Assembly: GCF_029784135.1 (NCBI RefSeq)
Contig: NC_073745.1
Location: forward strand, 97,795,105-97,859,104
Direction: 5' to 3'
DNA length: 64,000 nucleotides
From: Toxorhynchites rutilus septentrionalis
Taxonomy: Eukaryota; Arthropoda; Insecta; Diptera; Culicidae
This document shows positions 1 to 10,590 of the stretch, piece after piece. The notes beneath the pieces were generated by a model. That model was not told the origin of the DNA. It did no database searches and worked only from the letters and a program-made list of their open reading frames with translations. Numbering within the stretch: position 1 is the first letter of the stretch; each line of letters opens with the position of its first letter. The translations under genes were made by a program, and so were the position numbers.

Positions 1-930
1 CCCGTACATTTTTGGTCTGTTTGGGTGCTTGAGAGCTTCCGGCGTGTGTTCAAAATCAAACGCGAACCCCGTTGTTCCGGAGTTCCACATTGTTTTGTTT
101 CACGCTGCCGTGATTTCCAATTAGTGATGGAAAAAATAACAGCGATCTGCCTGAACTTTATTAATTTATTCACACCCTCAGTTTCGATTATGACGGAGAA
201 AACGAAGGCGGCCTAATCCGCGGAGTAATTAGTGATAAACAACAACATGAACATCGTGATCGCGGGGTCACGTGATGTGAGTTACTCACTGCAACCTTTT
301 TCGGCGACCAATAGTCTCAAGAGCTTATGATCACGAGCAGTGATGTGAGACCACATTGACTGAATATTGAGGTCATTGAAACATATCGGCTTCGGAAGGC
401 GAAACGGAACAGAAAAAGAGATTCTTCGAGTGTTGTTCATACCGTGAACTCTTCTCGTGCCGTGACTATCCCAGAAGAGGCGAGGAGTTGATTGGATTGG
501 AACATTTAATTGAAATTAAATGCTCGCGTGGCGTGTATATTGGAAATACTGCAGCTTTCAATCACTCGGACTCCCTTTCACGCTACGGCTTTTAAGTTTG
601 TACCTCCGCTCGTTCTGAGACTGGGTTGATCTGGATACCCATAAACAACAATGTTGCGAAGAAATTTAGCACCTTGTCCGTAATGGAGTGTCGGTTGCCA
701 GTTGCCCGATTTATGCCGTCTGCGCTGCTAGGCGGCAGCAGAAGCAGCCTTGAGTTGAGAGTGAGCATGGTTCTCGTGTGGCAGTTTCAACGTCGGAGAA
801 AAAAGTTAAGGAATGTTCTGCTTTTCACCGCTGTTTGTAAGAAGCTCTGCTAACAAACAATTAAAACTAATTTATGGAAAATGATATACGAACCATTTCG
901 CGTGACAATATATTAACATAATGCAAACTG
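1..930. other. Unassigned non-repetitive-looking stretch
   Basis: No gene could be recognised here. Two short open frames (25-216 and 626-853, plus strand) have no motif, no family resemblance and no splice or promoter context, so I treat them as chance frames. The base composition is less AT-rich than the following 2 kb. It could hold untranslated or regulatory sequence of a neighbouring gene, but nothing in the sequence shows this. Confidence 0.4.
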
Positions 931-934
931 AATG

Positions 935-1060
935 TAAAATGACCTATCCGCTATATTCACCAGATTTGGCACCTTGTGGCTTATTTTTTGTCCCAAAAAT
1001 TAAAAAAACATTTTTGACGACATTCGGATCCTTCGAACGACGTCATCTAATGTTTTGATA
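935..1060 (+). pseudogene. Mariner transposase fragment
   Basis: A short degenerate stretch translates to PYSPDLAPCGLFF followed by a lysine-rich segment. It matches the catalytic block around the third acidic residue of mariner transposases, usually YSPDLAPSDYHLF, in which the final D is catalytic. Here that D is replaced by G and the following residues are disrupted. No terminal repeats or N-terminal part were found, so this is a dead fragment of roughly 40 codons. Confidence 0.6.
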
Positions 1061-1199
1061 GTTATTTCTCAAAATAAACTAGAGCACACATTGGAATCGC
1101 TATTAAATCGATGTAGGGGAAGATGGGGTAAGACCGTCCCTCTAAAAAACCAATTTTTATTTAAACGTCTATCAGGATTTCCCCAATTTGTTTAATTAC

Positions 1200-2745
1200 T
1201 CGATGTTCTGCAACTCGATATTTCTTTGATGAAATAAAAAATCTAACTTTCTTATCTTCATAGATAAAGGTAAATATAGTTCGACAATGTTGTAGTCCCA
1301 GCTATTTGAGACATCTTTGTAGAACAAAATTTATTTCTCTCTCTTGAAATAACCGATATAGCGCTTTTTTTCTAAGTTAAGTTAGGGTCACCATGAAAAG
1401 AACTGTTTTTTTTCTCTTTCTTTTAGATTTCAAATTCTACATACAAACCGTCTTCGAAAGACTTTTGTAGCTTACTAATACAAACATTTTGCGATGCAGA
1501 ACTTGTCAATATCTCAACTTCACTCAAAGTTATTGACATTTCTTCCCAAAAAATAAGCTCTCTTCAATTGTTTGTCAATCTTTCTGGGGTAAACATAAAG
1601 AAAATTTATTCACGTCATTTGAAAGAGCATATTTCACTCTACATGATGTGTGACTTTCAACACTATGTTATTTTTTGTGTTTGAGTAAATCAAAATTGAA
1701 ATCATGAGTTTTTGGGTAAAAAAAACATCAATAACTTTAAGTAGGATTAAGATATTGACAAGTTCTGCATCGCAAAATGTTGGAATTGATACGCTCTAAA
1801 AGTCATACGAAGACAGTTTTGATGTAGAATTTGAAATATAAAAGTGAAAGCAAAAAACATAGCTGGGGCTACAACATTGTCAAACTATGTTTATCTCTAT
1901 CTATAAAGATAAGAAAGTTAGATTTTTTATTTCATCGAAAATTTTAGTCACCCTTTTTTTGATAACATAAAAATGAGCGCTCTATCATATGTAACAACTT
2001 TTTTTGAAGACAGTTTTTGTCTAGAGAACAAATATCTCCCACAAAGTTGTTTTGGTGTTTTCTATATAAGTTGCATTAGGGTAATAATGAAAAAAAGGTT
2101 TTTTTGCTCTAACTTTTATATTTCAAATGCTACATTAAAACTGTCTTCGTACGACTTTTATAGCTTATCAATATCAACATTTTGCGATGTAAAACTTGTC
2201 AATATCTTAATTCTACTCAAAGTTATTGATGTTTTTTACCCAAAAACTCAAGGTTTCAATTTCAATTTACTCAATAACAAAAAATAACACAGTTTTGAAA
2301 ATCACATATTATATAGAGTGAAATCTGTTCTTTCAAATTCCGTCAACAAACATTTTTATGTTTGCCCCAGAAAGAATAACAAACAAATGAAAAGAGCGTG
2401 TTTTCTGTGAAGAAATATCAATAACTTTGGGTGAAGTTGAGATATTGACAAGTTATGCATCGAAAAATGTTTGTATTAGTAAGCTCCAAAAGTCTTTCGA
2501 AGACAGTTTGTATGTAGAATTTGAAATATAAAAGTTAGAGCAAAAAAACATTTTTTTTCATGGTTACCCTAACGTAACATAGAAAAAAGCGCTATATCGG
2601 TTATTTCAAGAGATAGGAAAAAACTTTGTTCTACAAAGATGTCTCAAATAACTGGGACTATAATATTGTTGAACTAATTTTACTTCTATCTATAAAGATA
2701 GTGAAGTTAGATTTTTTATTTCATCGACAATTTTGGTCACCCTAT
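1200..2745. repeat. 1.5 kb imperfect palindrome made of two self-complementary arms
   Basis: The left arm reads away from position 1210 (cgatgaaataaaaaatctaa) and its reverse complement ends at about 2735. Internal blocks pair symmetrically about position 1977: 1486-1602 with 2340-2480, and 1685-1780 with 2180-2270. Each arm is also partly self-complementary; for example 1486-1550 pairs with 1730-1780. The stretch 1951-2021 recurs in direct orientation at 2745-2825. This is a fold-back repeat with almost no spacer. No coding content was recognised; the open frame at 1973-2287 is AT-rich repeat sequence. Confidence 0.8.
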
Positions 2746-2934
2746 TTTTGATAACATAAAAATGAGCGCTCTATCTTATGTAACAACTTAGTCGAAGACA
2801 GTTTTTGTCTAGAGAGTAACTGTCGAGCTCCAAATGCTAATTTCCACTTAAATACATCTCTTGGACCATTGTGCAGTGGAAAGAGTAAACACCCACGATG
2901 TTTCAAAAAGAAGAAATCATTACCAGTAATATAC

Positions 2935-4102
2935 GAGAGCTACACCAAGGCCTGGATGACCTGAATGCGTTTTGACAAATTAATCATGCAACTTGACGAA
3001 ATATTTTCCGAAGAAAATAAAAAGATATTAATTCTGGAATTATGTGTAATGGTAATGTATCATTCTAATATCTATTTGTTCTCAAATGTGGTCATGTTCG
3101 TTGATAACTGTACAGCGCACCCAAAATCTCCCCGACCAAAGCTAAAATCGATAAGTTTACAATTTATCCACAAATTTTGACTTCCGTAGCTCAGCAGTTC
3201 GACTTCGACATAATCAAGAACCTGTATCAGTACTATCGCCATTTTCGATTAATTAGTTCAATTAGTTAAACGAAGCCTGCAAGAAATGGAGGATGTTTGT
3301 CCTTTTTAACCTTCATGTTATTCAGCATTCTTACTGTATTTAAATGCACTCTACTATTGGATGCAATTGAAATACGTTCACCCTCTAAGATCAATAAGGT
3401 TAAATCTGAGACTGTTTAAAGTTGCATCAGGAAAGCCGAATTTTTGCTTCCTTCCTTCCGATGGCATAATTAACGCGTCGTGAGCTTGCTGATGTCGACA
3501 GTACAGTACCGTTCGATTGATCAACGTCCTTTAACCCTTTTAGTACCGGCGAAAAGAACGTGCCTAAGCGAAGAATACCGGGCCGAATCGGCGAATTTGC
3601 ATAGGTTTGCGAAGATGCTCGTAAAAACGAAAGTAGAAGTCAATCAATCAGCATAAAACATAACGAAAAGTTAAATCTAATAACCATTTTTTCACTTGTG
3701 TTGCATCGAAAATTAACCATTTTAACATTTTTTAAAGTTATTTTGAAACACAGACCACTTGTGATGAGTACAATAAGGACCCAACGAAGGCGCAACGATA
3801 TATAGTCGTTGGTATTTTTGGCAAGTACTAAAAGGGTTAATGATTAGTACGAAAAGGACCAAAACGTGATTTGCTGTGATCTGATGCCAGATATCGATAT
3901 GCTGGAAAGTGTTGAGAAAGCTGAGAATAGCACTGAAGATAGTTATCCTATCGAGTTGGAGAATATTCAGCAAGGTTCAGATGATTGTGTCGAAATTACA
4001 CCTTCGAACGTTAAATCAAACTTGAAGAATTTGCCCGGAATATTGAAATCAACTGAAAATGTTCCTGTGAAACTAACTGAAAATTTCTTTGTGATTGAAT
4101 AG
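2935..4102 (+). pseudogene. Pogo/Tigger-type DDE transposase relic, interrupted
   Basis: Broken frames give AWMT, then LDEIFSEENKKIL, then VVMFVDNCTAHPK at about 3090-3125, then IIKNLYQYYRHFR at about 3215-3258, then a block resembling SCIRKAEF near 3425. This is the order of the C-terminal half of pogo/Tigger DDE_1 transposases, where DNCTAHP carries the second catalytic aspartate. The frame is shifted and stopped several times. A MITE at 3535-3836 splits the gene. The open frame 3866-4102, rich in acidic residues, is a plausible C-terminal tail of the same transposase, but that part is inferred from position only. Confidence 0.7.
3535..3836. mobile_element. piggyBac-like MITE (302 bp) with TTAA target site
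   Basis: The ends are inverted repeats beginning CCCTTTTAGTAC, directly flanked by TTAA at 3531-3534 and 3837-3840. TTAA duplication with a CCC-starting terminus is the hallmark of the piggyBac superfamily. The element is too short to encode a transposase and no coding frame was recognised. It is inserted inside the pogo/Tigger relic, so it is younger than that relic. Confidence 0.75.
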
Positions 4103-4179
4103 CTCCTGCGTGATCATTACAATTTAGTTTGAATAACATACTTATTCAATATTTTCTTCGTTAACCAAGTTCCTTATAC

Positions 4180-4235
4180 AGGACTAGATTATATATGATT
4201 CGATTATACACAATTTTGGACTCGATTATATACAG
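4180..4235. repeat. Pogo-type terminal repeat remnant
   Basis: Two imperfect copies of gattcgattata and gactcgattata lie next to each other, ending in a tacag-like tip. Pogo/Tigger termini characteristically carry repeated 'ctcgattatcc' blocks. Its position just downstream of the pogo relic suggests it is the right end of that element. Confidence 0.5.
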
Positions 4236-4398
4236 TTTGAAAAAAATATTTTTTCTTTATAATTTAAATATGACTTATTTCAAGAAAAAAAGTAATCCTT
4301 CAACGTTAAAGTTAAAATCAAGTGGCTTTTATAAGTACATTGGGTTAAAAATCGCGGTTTTTGAAGATTTTGCTTGAATTTTCACTAGGAATTGTTTA

Positions 4399-5696
4399 AA
4401 GGGTGTGTCACATCAAATTGCATCACGGAAAAATCGCTATAGAAATTTAATTTTTAGGAATTATATCTTCAGCTTTCGCTTATAATCAGATAAGAGTGTA
4501 TAGATCACGTTGGCCATGCTTCACTGTCAATTTTTCGTAAATTTGGATAAATGTCGTCGAACGAAAAAGAGCGTCGTGAATTAATCCTGTGCACTCATTT
4601 TGAGAATCCGGAGTTGTCACATCGAGACATCGGTAAGATGCTGGGAATCGTCCAATCCACGGTCAGCAGAGTACTAAAACGATACTTCGAGAACCTAACC
4701 ATCGACCGGAAGGTGAAGAACGGCAAAAATGGATGCTCCGTCAGTGAAAAAGATCACAAGCGCGTAGTTAAGCAGTTTAGACGTGATCCGAGAAGTTCGG
4801 TCCGGGATGTCGCCAATTAGCTGAATTTGTCAAGTCCTTTCGTCCAGCGGACCAAGCAGCGGGAGGGCCTGCGTACATACAAGGTTCAGAAGGCTCCTAA
4901 CCGCGACGAAAGGCAAAACATGGTGGGGAAGACGCGAGCCCGGAAGCTGTACACCGAAATGCTGACGAAGCCGCATTGCCTGGTAATGGACGACGAAACT
5001 TACGTCAAAGCGGACTTTCGTCAGCTGCCGGGCCTGTTGTTCTTCTCCGCAGAGGACAAATTCAGCGTTCCGGAGGAGATTCGCAAGCAGAAACTATCCA
5101 AGTTTGCCAAAAAGTACATGGTGTGGCAAGCGATCTGCTCTTGCGGAAAGCGGAGCGCCCCCTTCGTGATGACCGGCACGGTAAACGGGCAGGTTTACCT
5201 TAAGGAGTGCCTACAGAAGCGCTTACTACCACTATTGAAGCAGCACGAGGGCCCGACCATCTTCTGGCCGGATCTCGCTTCGTGCCACTATTCATGGACG
5301 TGTTGGAGTGGTACGAAGCCTACGGGGTCACCTTCGTGCCAAAGGAAATGAACCCGCCCAACGCGCCGGAGCTTCGCCCAATAGAGAAATATTGGGCGAT
5401 TATGAAGCAGGCCCTCCGGAAGAACCCAAAAGTTGTCAAATCGGAGGCGGACTTCAAGAGAAAATGGATTTCTGTTCAAAAAAAAACTACAACCTGACGT
5501 TGTACAGAACCTTATGGACGGGGTAAAGAGGAAGGTGCGAGCATACGGGCTTGGGCTCGAAGTATGAATAAAAAGAAAATGCCAAAAGTTGTTTAATAGT
5601 TTTTATTTTACTGTCTAAAATTTTCAAAAGGATCGGTCTACTGGGCGAATCTCTACAACGTTTTTTCCGTGATGCAATTTGATGTGACACACCCTT
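4399..5696 (+). mobile_element. ITmD37E (DD37E) Tc1-mariner transposon, full-length copy
   Basis: The element is 1298 bp, bounded by nearly perfect inverted repeats of about 34 bp beginning aagggtgtgtcacatc and flanked by TA on both sides (4397-4398, 5697-5698). Inside is one transposase gene of the length expected for the ITmD37E family, which is known mainly from mosquitoes. Matching, undecayed ends and a nearly readable gene suggest a comparatively recent copy. Because the ends are intact it might still be mobilised in trans; that is inference. Confidence 0.9.
4551..5567 (+). pseudogene. ITmD37E transposase, inactivated by one stop and two frameshifts
   Basis: From the ATG at 4551 the frame encodes an N-terminal helix-turn-helix region (LSHRDIGKMLGIVQSTVSRV), then the DDE core. 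The first acidic motif is MDDETYVKADF at about residues 146-156. The second is WPDLASCHYS, with D near residue 241, and the third is PNAPELRPIEKYW. Spacing between the last two catalytic residues is 37, which defines DD37E. Lesions are a TAG at 4818-4820, a one-base loss near 5285-5295, and a compensating frame change in the A-run at 5477-5486. The reading frame then returns and ends at TGA 5565-5567. All three acidic residues are still present. Confidence 0.85.
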
Positions 5697-5698
5697 TA

Positions 5699-6390
5699 TA
5701 CCGTTTATATAGAAGTTGGGTGTCAAAGAACAAATTGTAGAGTTGTTAGAGAGCTTTAACTTGATTGATAGAAATAATCAAGTTTAGTATGAATTTTTAG
5801 GATAAAATTTTAATTACACATTAAAAATTACTAACGTCCAAATTTTCAGCTTCCAAAATGTTAATTTAATCCTCTAATTTAGATTTTCCATTACTATACC
5901 CTGTACTAAATTTTCTCATCCTTCAAATGAAAGTTACACACTCGGCTTACGTAGCGTACTTTTTATCGTAGAGCAAGTTTGAGGCAACAGAGTCCGGAAC
6001 AAAAAAAGGTCTATAACTCTGTCATCGTTAAAACTCGAACATATGCGTAAAAGGATTTTTCTCATCAAATATAACCGTCTATCACTTCCCGAGAGATTCT
6101 GGAGAAATTTTTTTTTCATGTAAGAAAAGTATTTTCTGTTTTAAGGGGATGAATCAAAAATTCTAATTCATACCATAATGAGAACACTCACCCTAATACA
6201 ATATATTTGCAATTTATGACATGAAAAAAATATGAAAAAATGTTCTGTATCTAGATACCTCCCTTACTCGATTTTCCTCTTGGATATCGAGTTAGGGAGA
6301 GTTAACTCTATAATTATTCTACAATGTATTATCATTTATTTACAATCGTTTTTAATATGCATTTATTACAGATGTCAAATTACGTCTCAC
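5699..6390. other. Unassigned AT-rich stretch
   Basis: No gene, terminal repeat or family resemblance was recognised in this stretch. It is AT-rich with short poly-A and poly-T runs. Confidence 0.4.
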
Positions 6391-6915
6391 TCAAATTGAT
6401 TTGTATTGTAACATGGTGTCCAACATTTCCCCTCCATCCTCAGTCAAAATCATTACAACTATAAACGGGCATAACAGCAGTAACTCGCGTTGTTGCAAAA
6501 GTTTGGTCGATGCGAACCACTCATTCGTCATTCGATTAAAACTTCCGACACAATTTTGCCCATCATGGCTCGTAAACAACAAACAAGCAACAAAATATTG
6601 CTGGAAACGATTTGTATACAATTCGCTGGCTCGACTCTCGACAACTTTTATCCCTTCTTCGCACGCTATAAGCGCGTTATTTATAAGACTTTGATTCATC
6701 GCGGAGACAACACTTCGCCTTCTGCCAAATAAAGCCAAGACGACATCTCGATGGCTCGACAGCAGGATGGCGACGGTGCCATTAACATACGCGCCAGATA
6801 GAGAGCTGATTTTATTCACCGTGATTTCATAACAAAATGTATTCACCCTAGAGATCCTGACTTTTCTGTAAACAACCCGCGCTTTTTTCCATAGCCAGGC
6901 GAGCCTGGTCATCAT
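6391..6915 (-). CDS. Unrecognised 174-codon open frame, possibly spurious
   Basis: This is one of the longer uninterrupted frames outside known elements. The predicted protein has a basic N-terminus (MMTRLAWLWKKARVVYRKVR), a middle region with LLSSHRDVVLALFGRRR, and a hydrophobic segment near the C-terminus (ELLLLCPFIVVMIL). I recognise no domain or family. There is no obvious promoter, splice partner or repeat context. It could be a chance frame, an exon of an unknown gene, or a decayed element. I assign no function. Confidence 0.2.
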   Translation of the reverse strand: MMTRLAWLWKKARVVYRKVRISRVNTFCYEITVNKISSLSGAYVNGTVAILLSSHRDVVLALFGRRRSVVSAMNQSLINNALIACEEGIKVVESRASELYTNRFQQYFVACLLFTSHDGQNCVGSFNRMTNEWFASTKLLQQRELLLLCPFIVVMILTEDGGEMLDTMLQYKSI

Positions 6916-7458
6916 TAAGACCGCGGTATATCGTATGAATAGTGCTTTTACCTACATTCTTGCCGCATATGCATCTACAACGTGTTATGTTTCATGAATG
7001 GGACCCATTGAATTTCTATTATGCGCAAACCACTGAACAGAAAATGCAAAACATCCTTTCCAATTACGTCACGTTTTCGTTCTCGTGTGAACTTATGTCC
7101 GTCCGACTGAACTTGATCTTAAACCGGCAGAGTGAGTCTGATGGAAAAGTTGGACTATTGAAACAATGACAGTGCCATCATAAAACGCTGGTAAACGTAT
7201 ATCATTAAAACTCGCGCTGATAGGTCACTTGCTGCATAGTTTGATCAGGTGAAATCGACAGGTGGGAAACGGAACTTATTTTAGCTCCATCATTTCATTA
7301 TTAGTTTCGCCGAATTTTTGTACAGGTACTAATACGAAAGGTTGTACACGAAAAATTGGACATGAAAATCTTGTACAGTCCGTTATTTTTATTGCGAGCG
7401 TATCGGTGACGCCATGATGTACACAAATGAACTTATGTCTAGTGCGATTCTACGCAGT

Positions 7459-7521
7459 CTCACCGAAATTCGGTGAAATTTTATATAGTATTACTCATAA
7501 AATGAGAAATACTATATAAAG
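7459..7521. repeat. Two adjacent palindromes
   Basis: The sequence tcaccgaaattcggtga (7460-7476) is a perfect palindrome. It is followed by a stem-loop whose 13-base arms, tttatatagtatt (7480-7492) and aatactatataaa (7508-7520), pair perfectly around a 15-base loop. No MITE boundary could be fixed, so the pair may be a remnant of a small fold-back element. Confidence 0.6.
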
Positions 7522-8163
7522 CCACCATTTTACGTGTAATCGAACTTTGTCGTGTTCAAGCAATTGAACTGTCAGTCGGGTTATTCTGTTATCATTGAGC
7601 GTCCGGCAACATTACCCAAAGGTGCGGCAAATGTTGTATTTACACATCAAACTTTGATGAATTATTTAACAATAACTATTTGTACTACAGTTAGGTATTA
7701 TCCATTGAAAGTAATAAAAATATGTCTCCTACTAATCGGTTCACAGCTTTCAAGAATATTCGCAATATTTGTCAAGATATTACTAATAGTAGCTTCCTCC
7801 GTTTTGACCCATTCTTACCCCTATCGACGGTAATCCAATCAACAATGACATAACTTTTCCAATTCTTTGAAGGTGCAGTAGAATCCCGAACGTCACCACG
7901 AATAACGAAAATCGCGAATAACGCAATTAAGGACTAAAAATGAAGTACAAACGCTAAAAAAAATCCATCTATCCATTAGTAAGATAGTCTATATCAGAGA
8001 ATAGATAATATAAAAATTATAAACAAAACAAAAGATCAAGAGCCTGCCAATCACTAACAAATTTCGGAAAGTTCTATAGAATTACTATACACTCTGTCCA
8101 ACTTCTATAAGACCACCCCGATTCTATTTCGTTGCAACACAAACAGTTAGAATTTTAATAATA

Positions 8164-9073
8164 CAGGGTGGGCCATTTAAAGTGGAAGCATCTGGCAACC
8201 CCATAACTTTTGACAGAGATGTCAGATTAACAAATGTCATACCGCGTTGGAAGCGTCATTTCAGTACAATTTTAACCATGGAACAACACACACCTAAACA
8301 ACGCGCTGAAATTGTTCAGCTGTACATTCAAAATAACTTCTCAATTGTGTTAACTAAACGTGCGTGGAAAAATAAAAATAAAGTTAAAACATCGCCTGGA
8401 GACAACACTATACGTCGATTATATGCCAAATTTATATCGTCTGGTAGTGTTGGTAATGCCAGTCATCTGTCCAGACAACGACCAAGACGTTTCGACGAGA
8501 ATATTGATGCCGTTCGAGCCAGTGTTGCAGAGACTCCATCGACATCAGGTCGCCATCGTTCGCAAGAGTTAGGCATCGCCATTTGTTCGTGAAAATGAAT
8601 TGGACAATTACTGGTTCCAACAGGACGGCGCTACATGCCATACAGCGGCTGCTACGACCAAATTATTGCGCGAAATGTTCCCCGGAAGATTAATATCGAA
8701 AAACGGCGATTATGACTGGCCACCGAGATCACCTGATTTGACGCCTCCTGACTTTTTTTTATGGGAATATTTAAAATCCAAGGTATACACTGGTAAACCA
8801 AGGACCCTGGCTGCGCTGAAAGACAATATCCGACAAGAAATTGCTGCCATATCGGCCGAAACATTGGGCAAAGTGATGGAAAATGCTGAAAAAAGGGCAT
8901 ATTTTGCGGTCAAGGCCAGAGGCGGTCATTTACGAGATATCATAATCAAAAAGTAGTTAGAACAAATCTCCTTGGACCAAAATAAATGAATTTCAAAAAA
9001 AATAATTTAAAATTCCACTTCTTTACTTTGCTATTGCAAAAACAAATCCTTCCACTTTAAATGGCCCACCCTG
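8164..9073 (+). mobile_element. DD41D-type Tc1-mariner element, internally deleted (910 bp)
   Basis: Inverted repeats of 25 bp beginning CAGGGTGGGCCATTTAAAG lie at both ends with TA duplications (8162-8163 and 9074-9075). The element is inserted in the left part of the Tc3-like transposon. At 910 bp it is shorter than an autonomous copy because the middle of its transposase is missing, so it is a non-autonomous derivative. Confidence 0.85.
8278..8956 (+). pseudogene. DD41D-family transposase with the central region deleted
   Basis: The N-terminal DNA-binding part reads from the ATG at 8278 (MEQHTPKQRAEIVQLYIQNN), including RRLYAKFISSG and the linker VAETPSTSGRHRSQELG. Near 8565-8597 the frame jumps to NYWFQQDGATCHT, which carries the second catalytic D. 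It ends with WPPRSPDLTPPDFFLW and a C-terminal RGGHLRDIIIKK. The distance between the second and third catalytic aspartates is 41 residues. The region that should carry the first catalytic D is absent, so the protein cannot be active. Confidence 0.8.
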
Positions 9074-9257
9074 TACATTCATACATTATTGAATGCTTAT
9101 AATAAAGTATATTCAACGTCGATTTCGTTCAAAAGAGTTGTTTGTTTATTTTTTGTGCTTAAATATTATAATTTCAGCTGCTCAGTTTTTATAAGATTAC
9201 TTCAAAATTAATAACTATTATCAATGAAAAATTCAGAACGATCGTCTGATTTACATG

Positions 9258-10307
9258 TCAATAATTGGCAACTTTGCAATTTCGACTGATAACCTGGAAA
9301 ATTCGTGTTGGAATACTATTTACCAAATTCTGCTGAACGAATTTCTCGATATTTTTCCATGTTTCCGAAATTGCGACCTTGAACTCTTCAATCGTGGTGT
9401 ACCGCTTTCCCTCAGTGTAGATTCTGCGTACAAGGATTCCTCCAAGATTTTCAACAGAATTAAAGTCTGGAGAACGAGCTGGCCAGTCCGAAAAATTAAG
9501 TTTTTGGTTCTTAATGCATTGCTTAGTTTCCTTGCTGGTATGAATAGTAGCATTGCTTTGCTGGAATGTGATTTTTTTGTGACGATATCCACGCAAAAAC
9601 GGTAGGAGAAAGGATTCCAGAACATGTATGTAATCCTTGGGTTATGTAAAAGCTATCTTGTGCTTTCTGGTTGCACAGAATCCCGCCCAAACCATGCACC
9701 CAAATTCCAGGATGAAAAATACTGCTCCTTTATCCGTAAATCACTCCAGTACCCATTGAAACCATCAGAACCATCCAAATTGAACTTTTTTTCGTCAGTA
9801 AAGACATACATTACACACCTATACATTGAAGAACTTTTCAACTTTTCGTTGTGGTATATAGCAAAATGTATTATTTTGGAAACATTTTTGTCACAACATA
9901 CCATGTCCCACTGTAGGTTCATGTAAGCTTTGGCAAAACCCAGACGTCTTCCGATGTGAGATGGTGTAAGATGAGGAGCTTTAATCTTTCAAGACCTCTT
10001 GATGTGAGAAAAGTTTTTACCAAAACTTGACGAATTGTCACCCGAGTAACATTTAAAAATGTAATATTGCCTCATTTTGAGGTACTCGAAGCTGTTCTAG
10101 CTATTACCCGCTCATTCTGGTCAGAGACTTCGATTTACAGTGAGCTCTTTCCTTCTTACCGTATCCTTGAGGATTCACCAAATAATTGAGCACTACTTGA
10201 TGGGAACGTCCAATCCAACGAACAATTTCTCTGTTGCCAACATTTTCTTGGTGAAATGCATCGAGTTGTCTTTCTTCTCTCTCCGTGCGCACTTTTCCCT
10301 TCGGCAT
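9258..10307 (-). pseudogene. Tc3-like DD34E transposase relic
   Basis: The N-terminus from ATG 10307 reads MPKGKVRTEREERQLDAFH, then an HTH with IVRWIGRSHQVVLNYL, typical of Tc3. The middle part contains FTDEKKFNLDGSDGFNGYW, which holds the first catalytic D. The C-terminal part reads FQQSNATIH, then WPARSPDFNSVENL, and ends IFQVISRNCKVANY. The second catalytic aspartate (normally FQQDNA) is mutated to serine; spacing from it to the final glutamate is 34. Several frameshifts separate the blocks. Confidence 0.8.
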
Positions 10308-10590
10308 TTGCCAAAATGAATTGATCAAAACTACTAAAACAACGGAAAATGTAACTAGCCTTATAGAAACTTGACACTTTAAAAATACAAAAACATTCGT
10401 TTACGCTCAGTGCTTGCACATAACATATGAATATAATGCAGTGTATGGTAGTAACCAATACCTACACACTAGAATATAAATTAAAGCATTGTTTGTATAC
10501 AATGACACAAAGCAGCAAGATCATCACCTGGTCTTATAGAAGTTGGACAGAGTGTAGAACTCGCTTCAATGGTTAATCGGGGTTCTACTG

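Larger units (their letters stand above)
8090..10554 (-). mobile_element. Tc3-like transposon containing a nested DD41D element
   Basis: Inverted repeats beginning CACTCTGTCCAACTTC occur at 8090 and, in reverse, end at 10554, with TA on both sides. Removing the nested 910 bp element and its TA duplication leaves about 1.55 kb, a normal Tc1/Tc3-type length. The transposase gene is on the minus strand. The two terminal repeats still match over about 26 bp although the gene is badly decayed. Confidence 0.8.
7875..10590. mobile_element. Small pogo-like MITE (outermost layer of a three-level nest)
   Basis: The left end reads CAGTAGAATCCCGAA and the right end, reverse-complemented, reads CAGTAGAACCCCGAT. 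The right end is followed by TA; the left flank is TG, so the target-site duplication is not confirmed. Without the Tc3-like insertion the element would be about 250 bp, non-coding and AT-rich, with internal 'cgaataacg' repeats resembling pogo/Tigger-type MITEs. The Tc3-like element sits 36 bp from its right end. Confidence 0.55.
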
